Assembly: GCA_026770575.1 (NCBI GenBank)
Contig: MU657192.1
Location: 429,948-456,710 of the forward strand
Origin: Pelagophyceae sp. CCMP2097
Lineage: Eukaryota > Sar > Pelagophyceae
Direction: 5' to 3'
DNA length: 26,763 bases
Position 1 is the first letter of the stretch. Each line of letters starts with the position of its first letter. The notes beneath the pieces are model-generated. The model made no database searches and was not told where the DNA came from. It saw only the letters and a list, made by a program, of their open reading frames with translations. The translations under genes and the position numbers were made by a program. Of the stretch, positions 1 through 12,300 are shown piece by piece.

Positions 1-342
1 GGGGAAAAGGGGGAAAAAAAAAACGAATCTCGGCGGAAGCAAGCGCGCAGGCCACCCAGTGCAACCCAAAAGGCCACGAGGATCATAGGACCCCCCCCCC
101 GTAAGCGCACTCGAAAAAATCCAACGGACGAGCCAACTGAAACAAACTGCATTACAGAGCAATTGTAATTCAGTAAGGCGCACAAAGTTTCGGCCTCGTC
201 GCCAAAGACCCGACTCGAAAAAAGGGACCTTGCCAGTGAGAAGCAGCTTTGAGAAAACAGCAGCCTACTCCAGACCCGCGCAAGCCCGCAGTTTCGCGTC
301 GACGTCGACTCGCACGAGCGGCGCGCCGCTGCGCGCCCAGAC
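1..342. other. 5' flank of the channel gene
   Basis: No gene is seen here. The stretch begins with G- and A-homopolymer runs, has a C-run near 91-102 and a small AT-rich palindrome around a central CAATTG near 160-170, then becomes GC-rich just before the ATG at 343. It probably contains the promoter and 5' UTR, but no TATA box or initiator can be assigned with confidence. Confidence 0.4.
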
Positions 343-3300
343 ATGCCTTCGCCGCACGCGCCGCGCGGCGCCGACCTCGTCGTCGAGGACGTGGCGGCGC
401 CGGACGTAGACCGTGACGTAGACGACGACGACGCGGATGTTTGCGCGATGACCTTCTCGGCGGTGAAAAGTCCGGTGGCGGCGATGTCAGTGCCTGTGAA
501 AAGTCCGACGGCGGTGCGGAGTCCATCTTCCCCATACGACCGCGACCTGGCCCTGTACCTCGGCCGCCGCCGCGGCGAGTTGGAGCTCTTGGCGTGTCTG
601 AAGTGCGCCGGTCACAGATTGAAGGAGGCGATGTCGACTGAAGCGGGTATGGCTCTCTATGAAGATTTAGCCCCTCTCAACGACGCGTTAAACACACTTT
701 CGGAAGCCGTCTCGACGGGCCACAGAGCGCTGCGCGACAGTGCCGTCGCCGTCGCCGAGTCGGTCGGCGTGGACGCGCAACACGCCGCGGCCTGCAGTTT
801 GACGAATCACGTGGCAACGGAAACGCCCGACGCCCGCCAGCGCTACTCCCGCAAGTACTCCAAGGCGCGTCCCAGACCCATTTCGATCGAGCGCCTTGTT
901 TCGAGAGAAGAGCTTGAGCCGCTCCGACGCAGCTAGAAAGGCGGCAGCGTGCCGGAGCCGCTCCACCGTCGCGAGAGAACCGACGCCCCGACTCGGAAAT
1001 AGGCTTTGCACACACCCGTTTTACCAGAAGTGCCAGACTGCGCTCTCCCTCTCCGGGCGCGGGTCGGGTACCTCTTCGACGAGTGGTTCTCTCACCGAAG
1101 TGGTCAAACGATTGCGATGATCCTCGTTATACTTTCCGCCGTGTTTGCCGGAGGGATCGGGCTCCTCTTAGTTGGTGGCGCAAAAGACCTACCCCAAGCT
1201 TTATGGCGAAGCTGGACGTACATGGCCGACCCGGGGACGCACGCAGGCGTCACGGGCACGGGGCCGCAGTTGGTGTCTTTAGGGGTGACACTGACGGGGG
1301 TTCTATTATCATCGGCTATCCTGGGGTTCGTAGTGGAGGCAATTCAGCAGAAACTGGACTCTTTGAAGCACGGCGTCAACCACGTCGTGGAGCGGGACCA
1401 CACGCTGATCCTGGGGTGGACCCACGAGACGTGCATGGTAAGTGGTTGAATACCGGGGAAATACCCTATCCTAAAACGCCTAGGTGGTGGAAGAGCTCTG
1501 CATCGCCAACGCGAGCGAGGTGCGACCTTCGAGTCACCGTCAAAACGTCTCGTAAACGTCTAGTTAAACTCTAGGGCGGCGGCGTCGTCGTGGTCATGGC
1601 CGACGTCGACAAGCCGCGCATGCAGTCGGACCTGGAGGTCCAGTTCGGCGGCCGCGCGGCGCGAAGCCGCGTCGGCGAGCTGTGGGCTCTCAAAGCTTGG
1701 AGATGTTCGGAAACTTTTCTTGGAAAACCCGGACCGTCCAAATGGCTTCCGCTTTGGATTTATACGATCCCATATGGGCTCATCACGGAATATGGGCTCA
1801 TGGGTGCGAGAGGGCCCGTGCAAGACCATACTTTCCCGGGTCCTTGAAAAGCTCTCCAGACGGCAAGAGCAGGGACGGTGCATTCGGGTCGGGTTTTCAA
1901 TCTGTGCCGAACCCAAAGGGTTTGTGAAACGACCAAGCCCGTCTTCTCGGGTCGGGTTCGGATTTGGGCCACGACCGGACCCACTCAAAGACGGGCCGGC
2001 CAAAACCCGTCAAACCCGACTCGCGGGTTGAAGGGCAATCCCGAACCCGTCGCTGCTCCTATCTCCGGCTCCTCGAGGCGGCCTCTGGAGACGGCCCCTC
2101 GAGACGACCCCTCGAGACGAACCCCTCGAGACGGACCTTTGAGACGGCCACTCGAAACGGCGCCTTGGGACGGCCCCCTGGAGGCTCGGATGGTCGCTTG
2201 GGCGGTCGCTTGGGCGGTCCCTTGGACAATTCCTTTAGACAGTTCCCTTTCGAAAGGTCCTGGAGACAGGCCCTCTGTGACAGTCGCTTTTACTACGGTT
2301 TCTCGACGGTCCCTTGGAGGGTCCTTTCGACAGTCTCTTCGACTGCAGCCCCTCTTCAAGTTGCGACGTCCCACGGGCAGGCCCTCGGACGGTCCTTCGG
2401 ACGGTTCCTCGGACGGTCCCTCGGATAGTCTCGCTCAGACGGTCACTCGGATAATCCCTTGGGCGGTCCTTTGGACAGTTCCTTTGGACAGTCCCTCAAA
2501 CGATCCCTTCAGCGGTCATTTGGACAATTCCTTTGGACAGTTCCATTGGAGAGTCCCTTGGAGGGTCCCTCGACGGTCCCTCGACGGCCCCTCTGTGACG
2601 TTCCCGTAGACGGTCCATGGGACGGCCGCTTGGACGGCCGCTCGACTGCGGCCCCTCTGCGACGTCCCGCGGGGCGGACCCTCGGACGGACCCTACGGGC
2701 CCTCGACGGGTCGGTCTCCCCCTCGGGCGGTCGTTTGGATGGTCCCTGGAACGGTCCCTCGGACGGTCCCTTGGGTGGTCCTTTGGACACTTATGAACTG
2801 TTCCTTGGAAGTTCACTTGGGTGGTTCCTCGGACGGTCCCTCTGTGACGGTTCCGTGGATGGTCTCTTTGACGGTCCTTTCGAAGGTCCTTTCGACGGTC
2901 CCTTTGACCGATCCCTTGGACGGTCCCTCGACGGTCCCTTTGCGGCAGTCCCGTGTAAGGTCCCTTAGACGGTCCTTTGGGCGGTCGCTCGGCTGCCGTC
3001 TCCTCGACTGCAGCCCCTCTGCGTCCCTCTGGGCGGTCCCTCTGGACGGGCCCTCGGACGGTCGCTTGGATGGTCCCTCTGACGCTCCCTCGGATGGTCG
3101 CTTGAGCGGTTCCTTGGACGGTCCCTTTGGACAGTTCCTTGGACGGTCCCCCGAAGGGCCCTCTGTGACCGTCGCTTTGACGGCGCCCCCTCCCTTGGAC
3201 GGTCCTTTCGACTGCCTCTTCGACTGCGGCCCCTCTGCAACGTCCCCTGGGCGGGTCCTCGGACGGTCACTTGGACGGGCCCTCTATCAAACCATATGGC

Positions 3301-6300
3301 ATCCCGCGCGAGTAACGGTGAAGGGACCCCGTAGGGGCCCCAACACGCGTCTCTGACAAGGAACCCTGCGCGGGGGCTTGATAGGGCTCTTCAAAAAGGC
3401 CTTGCAAAGGACCGTGCAGAGGCCTTGTAAGCGGCCGCCAAAGAGGCGTTGCAGGGACCCGTCCGGAGAGCTTTTCAATTTGTGCCGCATCCTCGTGTCG
3501 CGGGTTTGTCAAACCCGTCTTCTCGGGTTGGGGTTTTGCCACGGCCAGACCCACTCAAAGACGGGTCGGCCAAAGCGCGCAAACCCGGCAAACCGGACCC
3601 GCGGGTTGAAGGGCAAACCCGAACCCGTCCCTGCTCCGGCTCGTGCATGACCAACCTTTTCCCGGGTCTTTGAAAAGCCAAACGGACGGGGCCTTGCCTC
3701 TTTGGCGGTCAAGGCCTCTGCACAGTCACTTGCAAGGCCTCTTTGAAGGGCCCTCGCGAGCTCTCACGCACCGTTCCTTGCAATGGACCTGACAGGGCCC
3801 CTTCAAGGCTCCTCGCACGAGCCTTGGCAAGTCCCTCACAAGGGCCCTCTATACGGGATGGCCCCTCTCTGCGGCCTCTTACGCCCCCCTCGTGCGGTCG
3901 CAGGGCGGGCGTTGAAGCGCTCCCCTGAGTCCCCTCGTACGGGCCTTCCAAGGCCTCGGAATTCCCTGCAAGGCCCTCGGTCCCTTACACGGGCCCGTGC
4001 CTCTTGCACGGGCCCTGAAGAGGCCTCTCCAGAGGTCTGGGCGGCCCGTTCCAAGACGCCTTCTAGACGGCCCCTCCCAAGGCTCCTCTCGCGGGCCCTG
4101 AAAAGCCCCCTCGCACGGGGCGCGGGAACCCCTCCTGTCTGCGAGGCACGGGTCCTTGCGAGGCCCCTCTTTTCCTGGAAATGCCTTTTCCCGTCGTGAT
4201 CGAGCCGGGGGCTCGAAGATGCGTTTCGAGCAGCGAGAGGCCCCGAGGAGGCTCTTGGGACACTGCCCTTGCGAGCCCCCTCGCACGGGCCCTCACGCAG
4301 CTCCTTGCAATGCCTCTTTCACGGGTATGGCCTCTCACAAAGCCTCTTGTGAAGGCCCCTCGTAAGGGCCCTTGCAAGATCAACGCCCCTCGCAGAGCCC
4401 TCGCGCGGCCCCTTGCGCGGTCTCTTGTGAAGATCCTTTGGACGGGCCCTGGCCACTCGCACGGACCACGCTTCTGAAAGGTGTAAATCCCCCCAATGGG
4501 TCGAGAGAAAAGACCGGAGAGGGCTCCCTTGGAAGCATGGGTCCTTGCAAGGCTCCTCGCCCTCGCAAGGACCCCGAGGGGGCCTGTGTGGTCCCTCGCA
4601 CTGTCTTTTCAAGACCCCTCGCCGTTCTCCTCTGCATCTCTGTGGCCTCTTCAGCGGCTTCTCGTTGGGTCCGAGGACGGGCCTCTCGCACCAAGGCCTC
4701 TCTCGGTTCCCTGCAAGGCCCTCCGCACCGTCCCCATTTAAGGCCCTCGAAAAGGGCCCGTGCACGGGTGCAAGAGGCCTCTGGACGGTCCGTTCCCAGA
4801 CCCCTTCTGGTCACCCCTCGCCCTCGCAAGGCCCCTCGTACGGGGCCGTGCACGTGTGGGCCCCATACATCCGTATAGGATTCAATCGAGATCCAATATG
4901 GGCTCACGGGATTCCATATGGGATCCCATGCGGCGGTTCCGGTCTTCAGCGGCAGAGCCCGTCACGGGGTTCCAGCTGGACGGAGTGCCAGCGGGCGCTG
5001 CACGTCGCTCAACACTCTGCAGAGGGCCGGAAACGGTCCGACGGCGGCCGGAGATGGCCCTACAACGGTCCCTCTACGGTCCCATACGGCCCTACACCGA
5101 TAGACCTCGAGGGGCCCTCTACGGGCCTCTACGGCCCTCTACGGTCCTTCGAGGCTCATGCACTTGTCCGACGGCGGCCGGGGACGGTCCTACAAAGGCC
5201 CGTTGAGATCCTGGCCTCGAAGGTCTCTCGACGGTCCGATGCGGCCATGGATAGCACCTCGGCGGCCCGATACGCCCCGGAGACGGTCCCACTCCTATAC
5301 ATGTCGTCCTAAAGGCCCTCTTACGGACGTCTCTTACGGACGTCTCCGGATTTGGACTTTTAAACGGGCCCCGTCAGCGGGCCCACGATCCGACGGGGGC
5401 CGGAGACGGTCCGACGGCGGCCCCGGAGACGGACCCGATCACGTGCGGCCCCTGCGGTCCGACGGGAGCGGGCCTCTTCGGCCCGTCGACGGACCACGTG
5501 ACGATCTAACATGGCCCTTCGGCGGTCCGGCGCAGCCCCTGATCCGAAGCCGGAGACGGTCCGTAGAAGGCACCGGAGACGGTCCGAAGACGGTCCGGAG
5601 ACGGTTGGAGAAGGCACCGGAGACGGTCCGTAGAAGGCACCGGAGAAGGCACCGGAGACGGTCCGGAGACGGTCCGGAGACGGTCCGGTCCGGAGACGGC
5701 CCATCGACGGGAACCGGCTGAGACCCCGAGGGCCTTTATAGGCTCTCCCTGAGCCCATACGGCCTCACGGGAGCCCACGCGCCCCATGCTGCGTACGACG
5801 CGAGCCTTTCTCGGGAGGCGTTTTTCGGAAACCCCGAACCATCAAAAGCAGGAGCAGAGACGGGTTCGGGTTTGCCCTTCAACCCACGGGTCGGGGTTGC
5901 CGGGTTTGTGCGCTTTGGCCAACCCGTCAACCCGCGGGTCTGGCCGTGGCCAAAACCCAACACGAGAAGACGGGTTTGATAAACCCGCGACCCGAGGGTT
6001 TGGTACAGATTGAAAAGCTCTTCCGACAGCCCCTCCAAGGCCTCTTTGGCGATCACTTACAAGGCCTCTGCACGGTCACTTGCCTCTTTGAAGGGCCCTA
6101 TCAAGCCCCCACGCAGAGTTCCTTGCCTGAGACGCGTGTTCGGGCCCTTACAGGGTGCGAGGGCCCGTCCAAGCGACCGTCCGAGGACCCGCCACGCGGG
6201 ACGCCGCAGAGAGGCCGCAGTCGAGGGGGCGGCAGCCGAGTGACCGCCCAAGGGACCGTCGAGGGGTCGGTTTGACAGCGGCCACAGAGGGCCTGTCGAG

Positions 6301-9300
6301 GGACCGTCCAAGGAACAGACCAAAGGAAGTGTCCAAAGGACCGCCCAAGGGATCGTCCGAAAGACCGTTCGAGGGGCCATCCAAACGACCGTCCGAGGGT
6401 CCGTCCACGGGACCGTCGCAGAAGACCCGACGAGGGCCTGTCGAGAGATAGCTCAAGGGACCGCTTAAGGACTGTCCAAAAGGACCGTCCAAAGGCCTGC
6501 CCAAGAGACCGTCGCAGGGTCAGTCCGAGGGTCCACCCGCGGGACGTCGCAGGGGGATCCACGGGACCGTCGCAGAGGGACCGTCGAGAGATCATCGAGG
6601 GACCCTCCAAGGGACTCTCCAATGGACTGTCCAAAGGAACCATCCAAAGGACCGCCGAAGAGATCGTCCGAGGGACCGTCGAGCCAAGCGACCGTCCAAG
6701 GGATCGTCCGAGCGGCCGTTCGAGCGACCGTCCGAGGACCCGTCCAGGGGACGTCGCAAAGGAGCTGCAGTCGAGGGGCCGGCGGCCGAGTGACCGTCCA
6801 AGGGACCGTCGAGAAAACACCGTCAAAGCGACGGTCACAGAGGGCCCGTCTCCAGGACCTTTCGAAAGGGACTGTCTAAAGGAAGTGTCCAAGGGACCGC
6901 CCAAGCGACCGCCCGAGAGGCCGTACGAGCCTCTTTATGGACCGTCTCAAGGCGCCGTTTCGAATGGCCGTCGAAAGGAGTCATCTCGAGGGGCCGTCTC
7001 GAGGGGCCGTCTCGAGGCGCCTTTCGAATGGCCGTCTCCAGGGTCATTTCGAGGCACCATCCCGAGGAGCCATCTTAAGGCGCCGTTTCGCGGGGCCGTC
7101 TCAAGGGGCCGTCTCGAGGAGCCGTCTCGAGGGGCCGTCTAAAGGCACCGTCGCGAATGGCCGTCATCAGGGGCCATCTCAAGGCGCCGTTTCGAATGGC
7201 GCCGAAAGGGGCCGTCTCGAGGGGTCGTCTCGAGGGGCCGTCTCGAGGGGCCGTCGAAAGGGGCCGTCTCGAGAAGCCGGAGACAGGAGCAGCGACGGGT
7301 TTGGGTTTGCCCTTCAACCCGCGGGCCGGGTTTGCCGGATTTGCGCGTGTTGACCGACCCGTCTTTGAGTGGGTCTGGCCGTGACACAAACCCAAACCCG
7401 ACCCTTCGAAGACGGGGTTGGTATCTCGACAGACCCGCGACGACCCGAGGCTGCGGCACAAATTGAAAACCCGACCCGAATGCACCGTCCCTGCTCCTGG
7501 TCAAAAGACGACGACTGTGCGCAGCGGCACCCCAGACGCATCCCCTAGGCCATGCGCCGCCGGCTTCGCGGGACCAAGGTCGTGCTCCGGAGCGGTTCTC
7601 CGGTCCTGACGCACGACCTTCTCAAAGTGTCCGCGCAGACTGCTCGAGCGACTCTAGTGCTCGCCGAGCCCGGAGACGCCGACACCGCCGACGCGACCAC
7701 CTTGCGAACCGTTTTAGCGCTCCAGACGCTGCCGCGCCTCCGCGGCCACGTGAGGAGGCCCGGGTCACTGGCATCCAGACGATTTCGGTTTGAGAAGGCG
7801 GGGGACAATTAGGTCGTGGCCGAGATGCGAGATATCGACAACGAACCCCTCGTGAAGATTGTGGGCGGCGAGAACATCGAAACGGTGAGCGTTTTGGGAT
7901 GTTGCAATCCACCCCGGGATGTCGCAAAAGGTGCCCCGCACGCCTGCGCAGGTGACGTCGCACGATGTGCTGGGGCGCCTGATGCTCATGTCGGCGCGCG
8001 AGCCTGGGCTGGCGAGCGTCTACGCCTGCGTAGGAGTCGCGTCCCGGTTTCGGCAAACACGGTTCTTTGCGTGTCCTCGAGGATCGCCTGTGCGCGACGG
8101 TCTTGCCGGAGACGGACCCGGCCCGGAGACGGCCCTCGACGACCGCTCGACGGGCCGACTGGGTACAGACCCGGTCCGAGTCGCCAGTAGACGGCCATTT
8201 TACGATCCCCCTCTCGGTCTTTGAAGGTCGTCCAATACGACTGCGAAGAGTTTCCTCTCCTTGCCGCCCCCCAGAGGGTTCTTTGACAGTCCGACTGGGC
8301 CCCCAGACAGCCATACACAGACCCGGAGACGGTCCGACTGAGACCTCGAACGGACCCGGTCCTCTATCCAGTCCTCTACGGACCCTCGACCGGCCTCGAC
8401 GGTCCCTCGACGTTCCCTTGGCGGGTCTCCTCCACGGTCCCTCGATGAACCTCTCTTGCGGCCCTATACGGCCCTCATGCGGCCGCATACGGCCTCGAGA
8501 TGGTTTTTGGACGGACCCTCCTGGACAGTGCCTCGATAGTGCTCCGACGGCGATCTACGGTCTTGACGTGGACCGCCTACACAGACCGAGCGACCCAGCG
8601 CCCGGGGCTCCGGTGGGGCCCTCTGGGCGTCGACTCTATGAGGGATCACGTCCCCATGCCCGAGCGGCGGTTTGTCCCCGGACTTTGGCGAGCTGTGCCT
8701 TGAAGCGGCAGCCCAGAGGCATCTCTCTACGAGCCGGGGCGCGGCGCGGGTCCGAGACCGCCAGCTGGAGACGCGGACAAACGATCCTCCGAGACGATAA
8801 ATGTGATAAAATACCATGAAATGCCCGCGTAGGTCCTCGGCTTCGACGGCGACGAGTCGGCGCCGCGTCCGACGCAGGCCAATCGTCACGAGGATGAGGC
8901 CGAAGGGTGCTCGCATGCAACGGGGGCGACGCAGTCGAAATACCACAAAATAATAGACCACAATTCAGGTTTTACGCCAAGCGCTGGCCTTTGCTAAACG
9001 GCGTCGACTTCGGCGAGTTGCAGCCACGCTTCCCCGCCGCCGTGCCCATCGGTATACGTAAGTCGAAGGCCTCGGCGGCAAAGTCCTCGTCGGCGGAAGA
9101 AGCCCGCCGAAAATAAGTACTATAGGAAATACTCTAGGAAATACTCTAGGAAATAGGTTCGGCGGACGGCCGTCTAGAGCTGAACCCGCCGGCGTCGCGC
9201 GCGCTGCGTTTTGGCGACGAGCTCGTCGTCCTGGCCGAGGACAACGACTCGTACGGCCCGGAAGCGCCGGTAAGCGCAGCGTCCGTGTGGGCAGCAAGCG

Positions 9301-12300
9301 CCGAGTACGCGGAAGGCGCAAGAAAGGAAACCCTTTCCAAAGAGGCCTCGTGTGCGACTGCGGTTCGTAGGTCTTCGTGCGGTTCACGCCGCCGCCGGAC
9401 CGGCCGCAGGCGCAGGCGCGACGGGAGACGATTCTCTGCTGCGGTCAAGACCCGAGTCGTGGCCTTGGAAAACCCGAAGTCCTTTAGGAAACCCGGACCG
9501 ACGAGGCGGCTGCCCAGGCCCGGGGCCGTATGCCCGAAGCGTGCTGCCGGAGTGATATACGGGCTCCCGGGGCTGGCTCTCGGAAAATCTGAGCCGCCGC
9601 ATGGAATCCCATATTGGATCCCGTGAGCCCATATCGGATCGGTTGAATCCCATATCGGATCGGTTGAATCCCATCTTTGGCCGTATGGGACCCATACGTG
9701 CACGGCGCCGCATGTCCAGGGGCCTGGTGAGGAATGTCCAGCAGGGGTCTTGGGACGGACCGTCCAAAGGCCCTTCCAGGGACCCTTCTAGGGGGGGCCT
9801 TGCAAAAAAGACCGTACGAGGCGCCTCCTCAGGGTCCTTGCGAGGGCCCCTGCAAGGCGCCTTGCAAGGATCGCGTTTCAAAGGGAGTATGCTTCCTCCA
9901 GGCTCTGGCCCATGAGTTTTTTTTTACCTTTTTAGGATACACGGCCCGTGCGAGGGGCCTTCACAAGAGACCGTGCAAGGGCCCATTTCGAGGGGCCTTG
10001 GATGGACCGTGGAAGGACCCTGATGAGGAGCCTTCACAATTTACGAGAGGCCTTCCCCGTGAAAGAGGCGTTGCAAGGGTCCGTACGAGGCCCCTGGCCT
10101 TACGAGGGCCCCTGCAAGGCCCGTGCAAGGAGTCCGGACTGGTCAAGGAGCTGTGCGAGGGCCCTTTTCGAGGGGCCTCGCAAGAGCCTCCTCTGTGCCT
10201 CGCGCTGCTCGAAACGGCTCTTCGAGCCCCCGGCTCGACCAAGACGGGGAAACGTCATTTCCAGTTTCCAAAAAAACACGCGTGGACCCGTGCACACGGC
10301 CTTGCAGGGGATTGTACACGAGGGATTTCCCAATTGGCCCGCACGAGGAGCCTTGGAATTGACCTTGCAATCTTGCGACGGACCGCGCAGAGGCCTCTTC
10401 CGCGGGCATGGCATTGGACCCTGCGAGGGTTCTCCAAAAGGCGCCTTGCGAGGGCGAGGCGCCTTGCGAGGACTCGCATTTCCGGCTTCTCCGGCCTTTC
10501 CTCCAGGCCCACGAGGGGGATTTTCACCTTGCAGAAAGACGGGAGGGGCCAGGGCCCGTTTCCTTCGCAGGAGACCGCGCCTGGGGCCACGCAAGGGCCC
10601 TTTTCGAGGCGAGGAACTGTGCAAGGGCCCTGACGAGGGGCCTTATCAAGAGACTTGCCAGAGGCCGTGAAAGAGGCCTTGCCCGGGCCCGTGCGAGGGG
10701 CCGCGCAAGGTTCTGTGCAAGGGCCCGTGCAACGAGTCGGGGCTGGTCGAGCAGCTGCGTGAGGACCCTTTTCGAGGGGCCTCGCAAGGGCTTTCTCTGG
10801 CCCCCTCGCTGCTCGAAACGCCCCAGGCTCGACCACCAAGGGGAAAAACATTTCCAGGGGCCTCGCAAGGACACGGCCTTGCAGGGGACCGTGCGGGGGG
10901 GGGGTGCCCGTGGCCCGCACGAGGAGCCTTGGCCCTCCAGAAGGGGTCTCATCGTGCGAGCGGCCCGCCCTGACTGCACGAAAAGAGACCACAAGAGGGG
11001 CCGTCCCGTGTAGAGGGCCCTCGCGAGGGACTCGTCCACATTGTATATATTATATTGTATATATTATAAACATTATACAATTGTATGTATTTTAATATTA
11101 TATATATGTATATAAATGCATTTATAATTTGATTTAAAATTTGATTAGGAATTCCTAATTGATGAAAAAATAAAAATAATATTAATATTAATGTTAATTC
11201 ATTTTAATCCATAAAACATAATATTATGATGAATTAATATTTGATAAATATGGATTGTTATTGATTACTAAATATCAAAATTTTAATATGAATTAAATAA
11301 TCAATAAATAGGCTGGCGCCGGGACATCCGCGACATCCTCATCCAGCTGGACAGGCAACTGGCACCGGGCAGCGAGCTCCACATGTTGAACGACGTCTTG
11401 CCACTTGAGGAGCGAAACGTCTTCCTGAAAGCGCAAGGTTTGGACGTCGTCAAGGATTTGATCAACGTGCGACTGAAGCACTTTATGGGAAACACCGCCA
11501 TGCGAAAGTCGTTGGAGGCGCTGCCCATTGCGCAGTACGACTCTTGCATGATCCTCGCAGACCAGTCGCACGAGGTATTTTTATATTTTATATTTATATC
11601 TAATTTGTAATTTTTCGTAGGCCGAGATGATGCATTCGGACTCGCACGTTATCGCGACGCGGGCTTTCCGCGTCCGGGCTGGCCGTCGAAGCGCAATCCA
11701 TCGGGCCGGATACTTGTGCTTTCGACGCCGGTTCGAGAAACACCGGTTCAAGAAATGTCGGTTCAAGAGGGAGGCTCAAGAGAGAGGCTCAAAGGGACCG
11801 AGGTCGCAGCGACCTTGCCACACGGACTTGAGACAAGGGCGTCGTCGCGGGACCTTGTCGCCGGGACCCCGTCAAAGAGACCTTGCGACGTCGTTCCGGG
11901 AAACGCGTCTTGGGGACCGTGCCACTCTCGACGCAGGGACCTTCGGGTCCGGGATTTGAGGGTCCTCGTCACGGCGACCGTGTCGCAGGGACCTGGTCGG
12001 AGGGTCCTTTGCCACGGGGACCCCGTCGCGGGGACCCTGGCACGGGGGAACTCTTGCCAGAGGGCCCCCCCGTCAGAGGGACGTCGCCTGACAGCTTCAA
12101 AGGGCCTTGCCGCGGGGCCCTCGAGCCTCGCTTGAGGCCGGCGGGAGTCCGCTGAAACGCCGGAAAGGGTTGATCCTATTCCAAGTATCCGAGAGTCTCG
12201 GAATCATACGAGGCTCTGGTTGATCCTCGAGAAAGCATCCGAGGAATCATATTCGACTCGAATAGGTTGCTCCAGCTGCGCGAGATCCAAAAGGAGGTCG

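Larger units (their letters stand above)
1867..3650 (+). repeat. Left arm of ~1.7 kb inverted repeat IR1
   Basis: Order: module A1 (1867-2076); a short array of CTCGAGACGG-type units (2070-2200); a long array of degenerate 9-14 bp units built on CGGTCCCT with TTGGA or CTCGGA linkers (2190-3290); a unique stretch with CTATCAAACC and CCCCGTAGGGGCCCC (3280-3460); module A2 (3461-3650). The same order, reversed and complemented, occurs at 5851-7500. One colinear marker is the GGCCCTCTGTGACAG-like stretch near 2270, which has its complement near 6835-6850. The arm is therefore one composite unit duplicated in inverted orientation, not chance similarity of simple repeats. Confidence 0.85.
5851..7500 (-). 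repeat. Right arm of inverted repeat IR1
   Basis: This is the inverted partner of 1867-3650. It runs module A3 (5851-6024), a unique stretch containing GGGCCCTATCAAGCCC, the GGGACCGTCCAAG array (6160-6930), the GTCTCGAGGGGCC array (6950-7280) and module A4 (7271-7500). Conserved non-array modules at both ends and the preserved internal order show it was copied as a block. The arms have diverged by substitutions and by unit gain and loss. The spacer between arms is about 2.2 kb. Confidence 0.85.
1638..7548 (+). other. 5.9 kb intron filled with mirrored repeat arrays
   Basis: The upstream exon ends in phase 0 at 1637 (MQSDLE) before a GT donor. The next exon starts at 7549 after CCTAG (AMRRRLRGTK). 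Joining them restores exactly the spacing seen in plant DMI1 between its MELDI and GTSVICRSGSP segments. The contents are described in separate entries: module A copies, GGTCC arrays, GGCCC arrays, GAGACGGTCC arrays and a giant inverted repeat. No exon or gene was found inside. Long open frames crossing the arrays occur on both strands and are artefacts of stop-poor repeats. Confidence 0.8.

Noticed and set aside
2070..3300. CRISPR-like array
   Set aside because: Units are 9-14 bp, irregular and degenerate, with no unique spacers of constant length and no cas genes. The surrounding genes are eukaryotic with introns.
1878..3356. Long open frames (200-270 residues, GRSLDGPS-type repeats) across the GGTCC arrays, also on the minus strand at 6101-6904
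   Set aside because: They occur in several frames and on both strands at once, have no conserved residues, and lie in an intron whose flanking exons splice cleanly. Stop-poor short repeats explain them.
3783..4878. Open frames in the GGGCCC array and its counterpart at 9734-11013
   Set aside because: Pro/Arg/Gly/Ala-rich, present in all frames, no start context, and embedded in array repeats.
8018..8029. Earlier donor at 8018 (GTCTAC) for the exon at 7952
   Set aside because: It keeps phase but makes the protein four residues shorter than plant DMI1 at this place, whereas the donor at 8030 gives equal length.
11041..11311. tRNA or rRNA fragment in the AT-rich island
   Set aside because: I could find no cloverleaf stems, CCA end or rRNA motifs; only low-complexity AT sequence.
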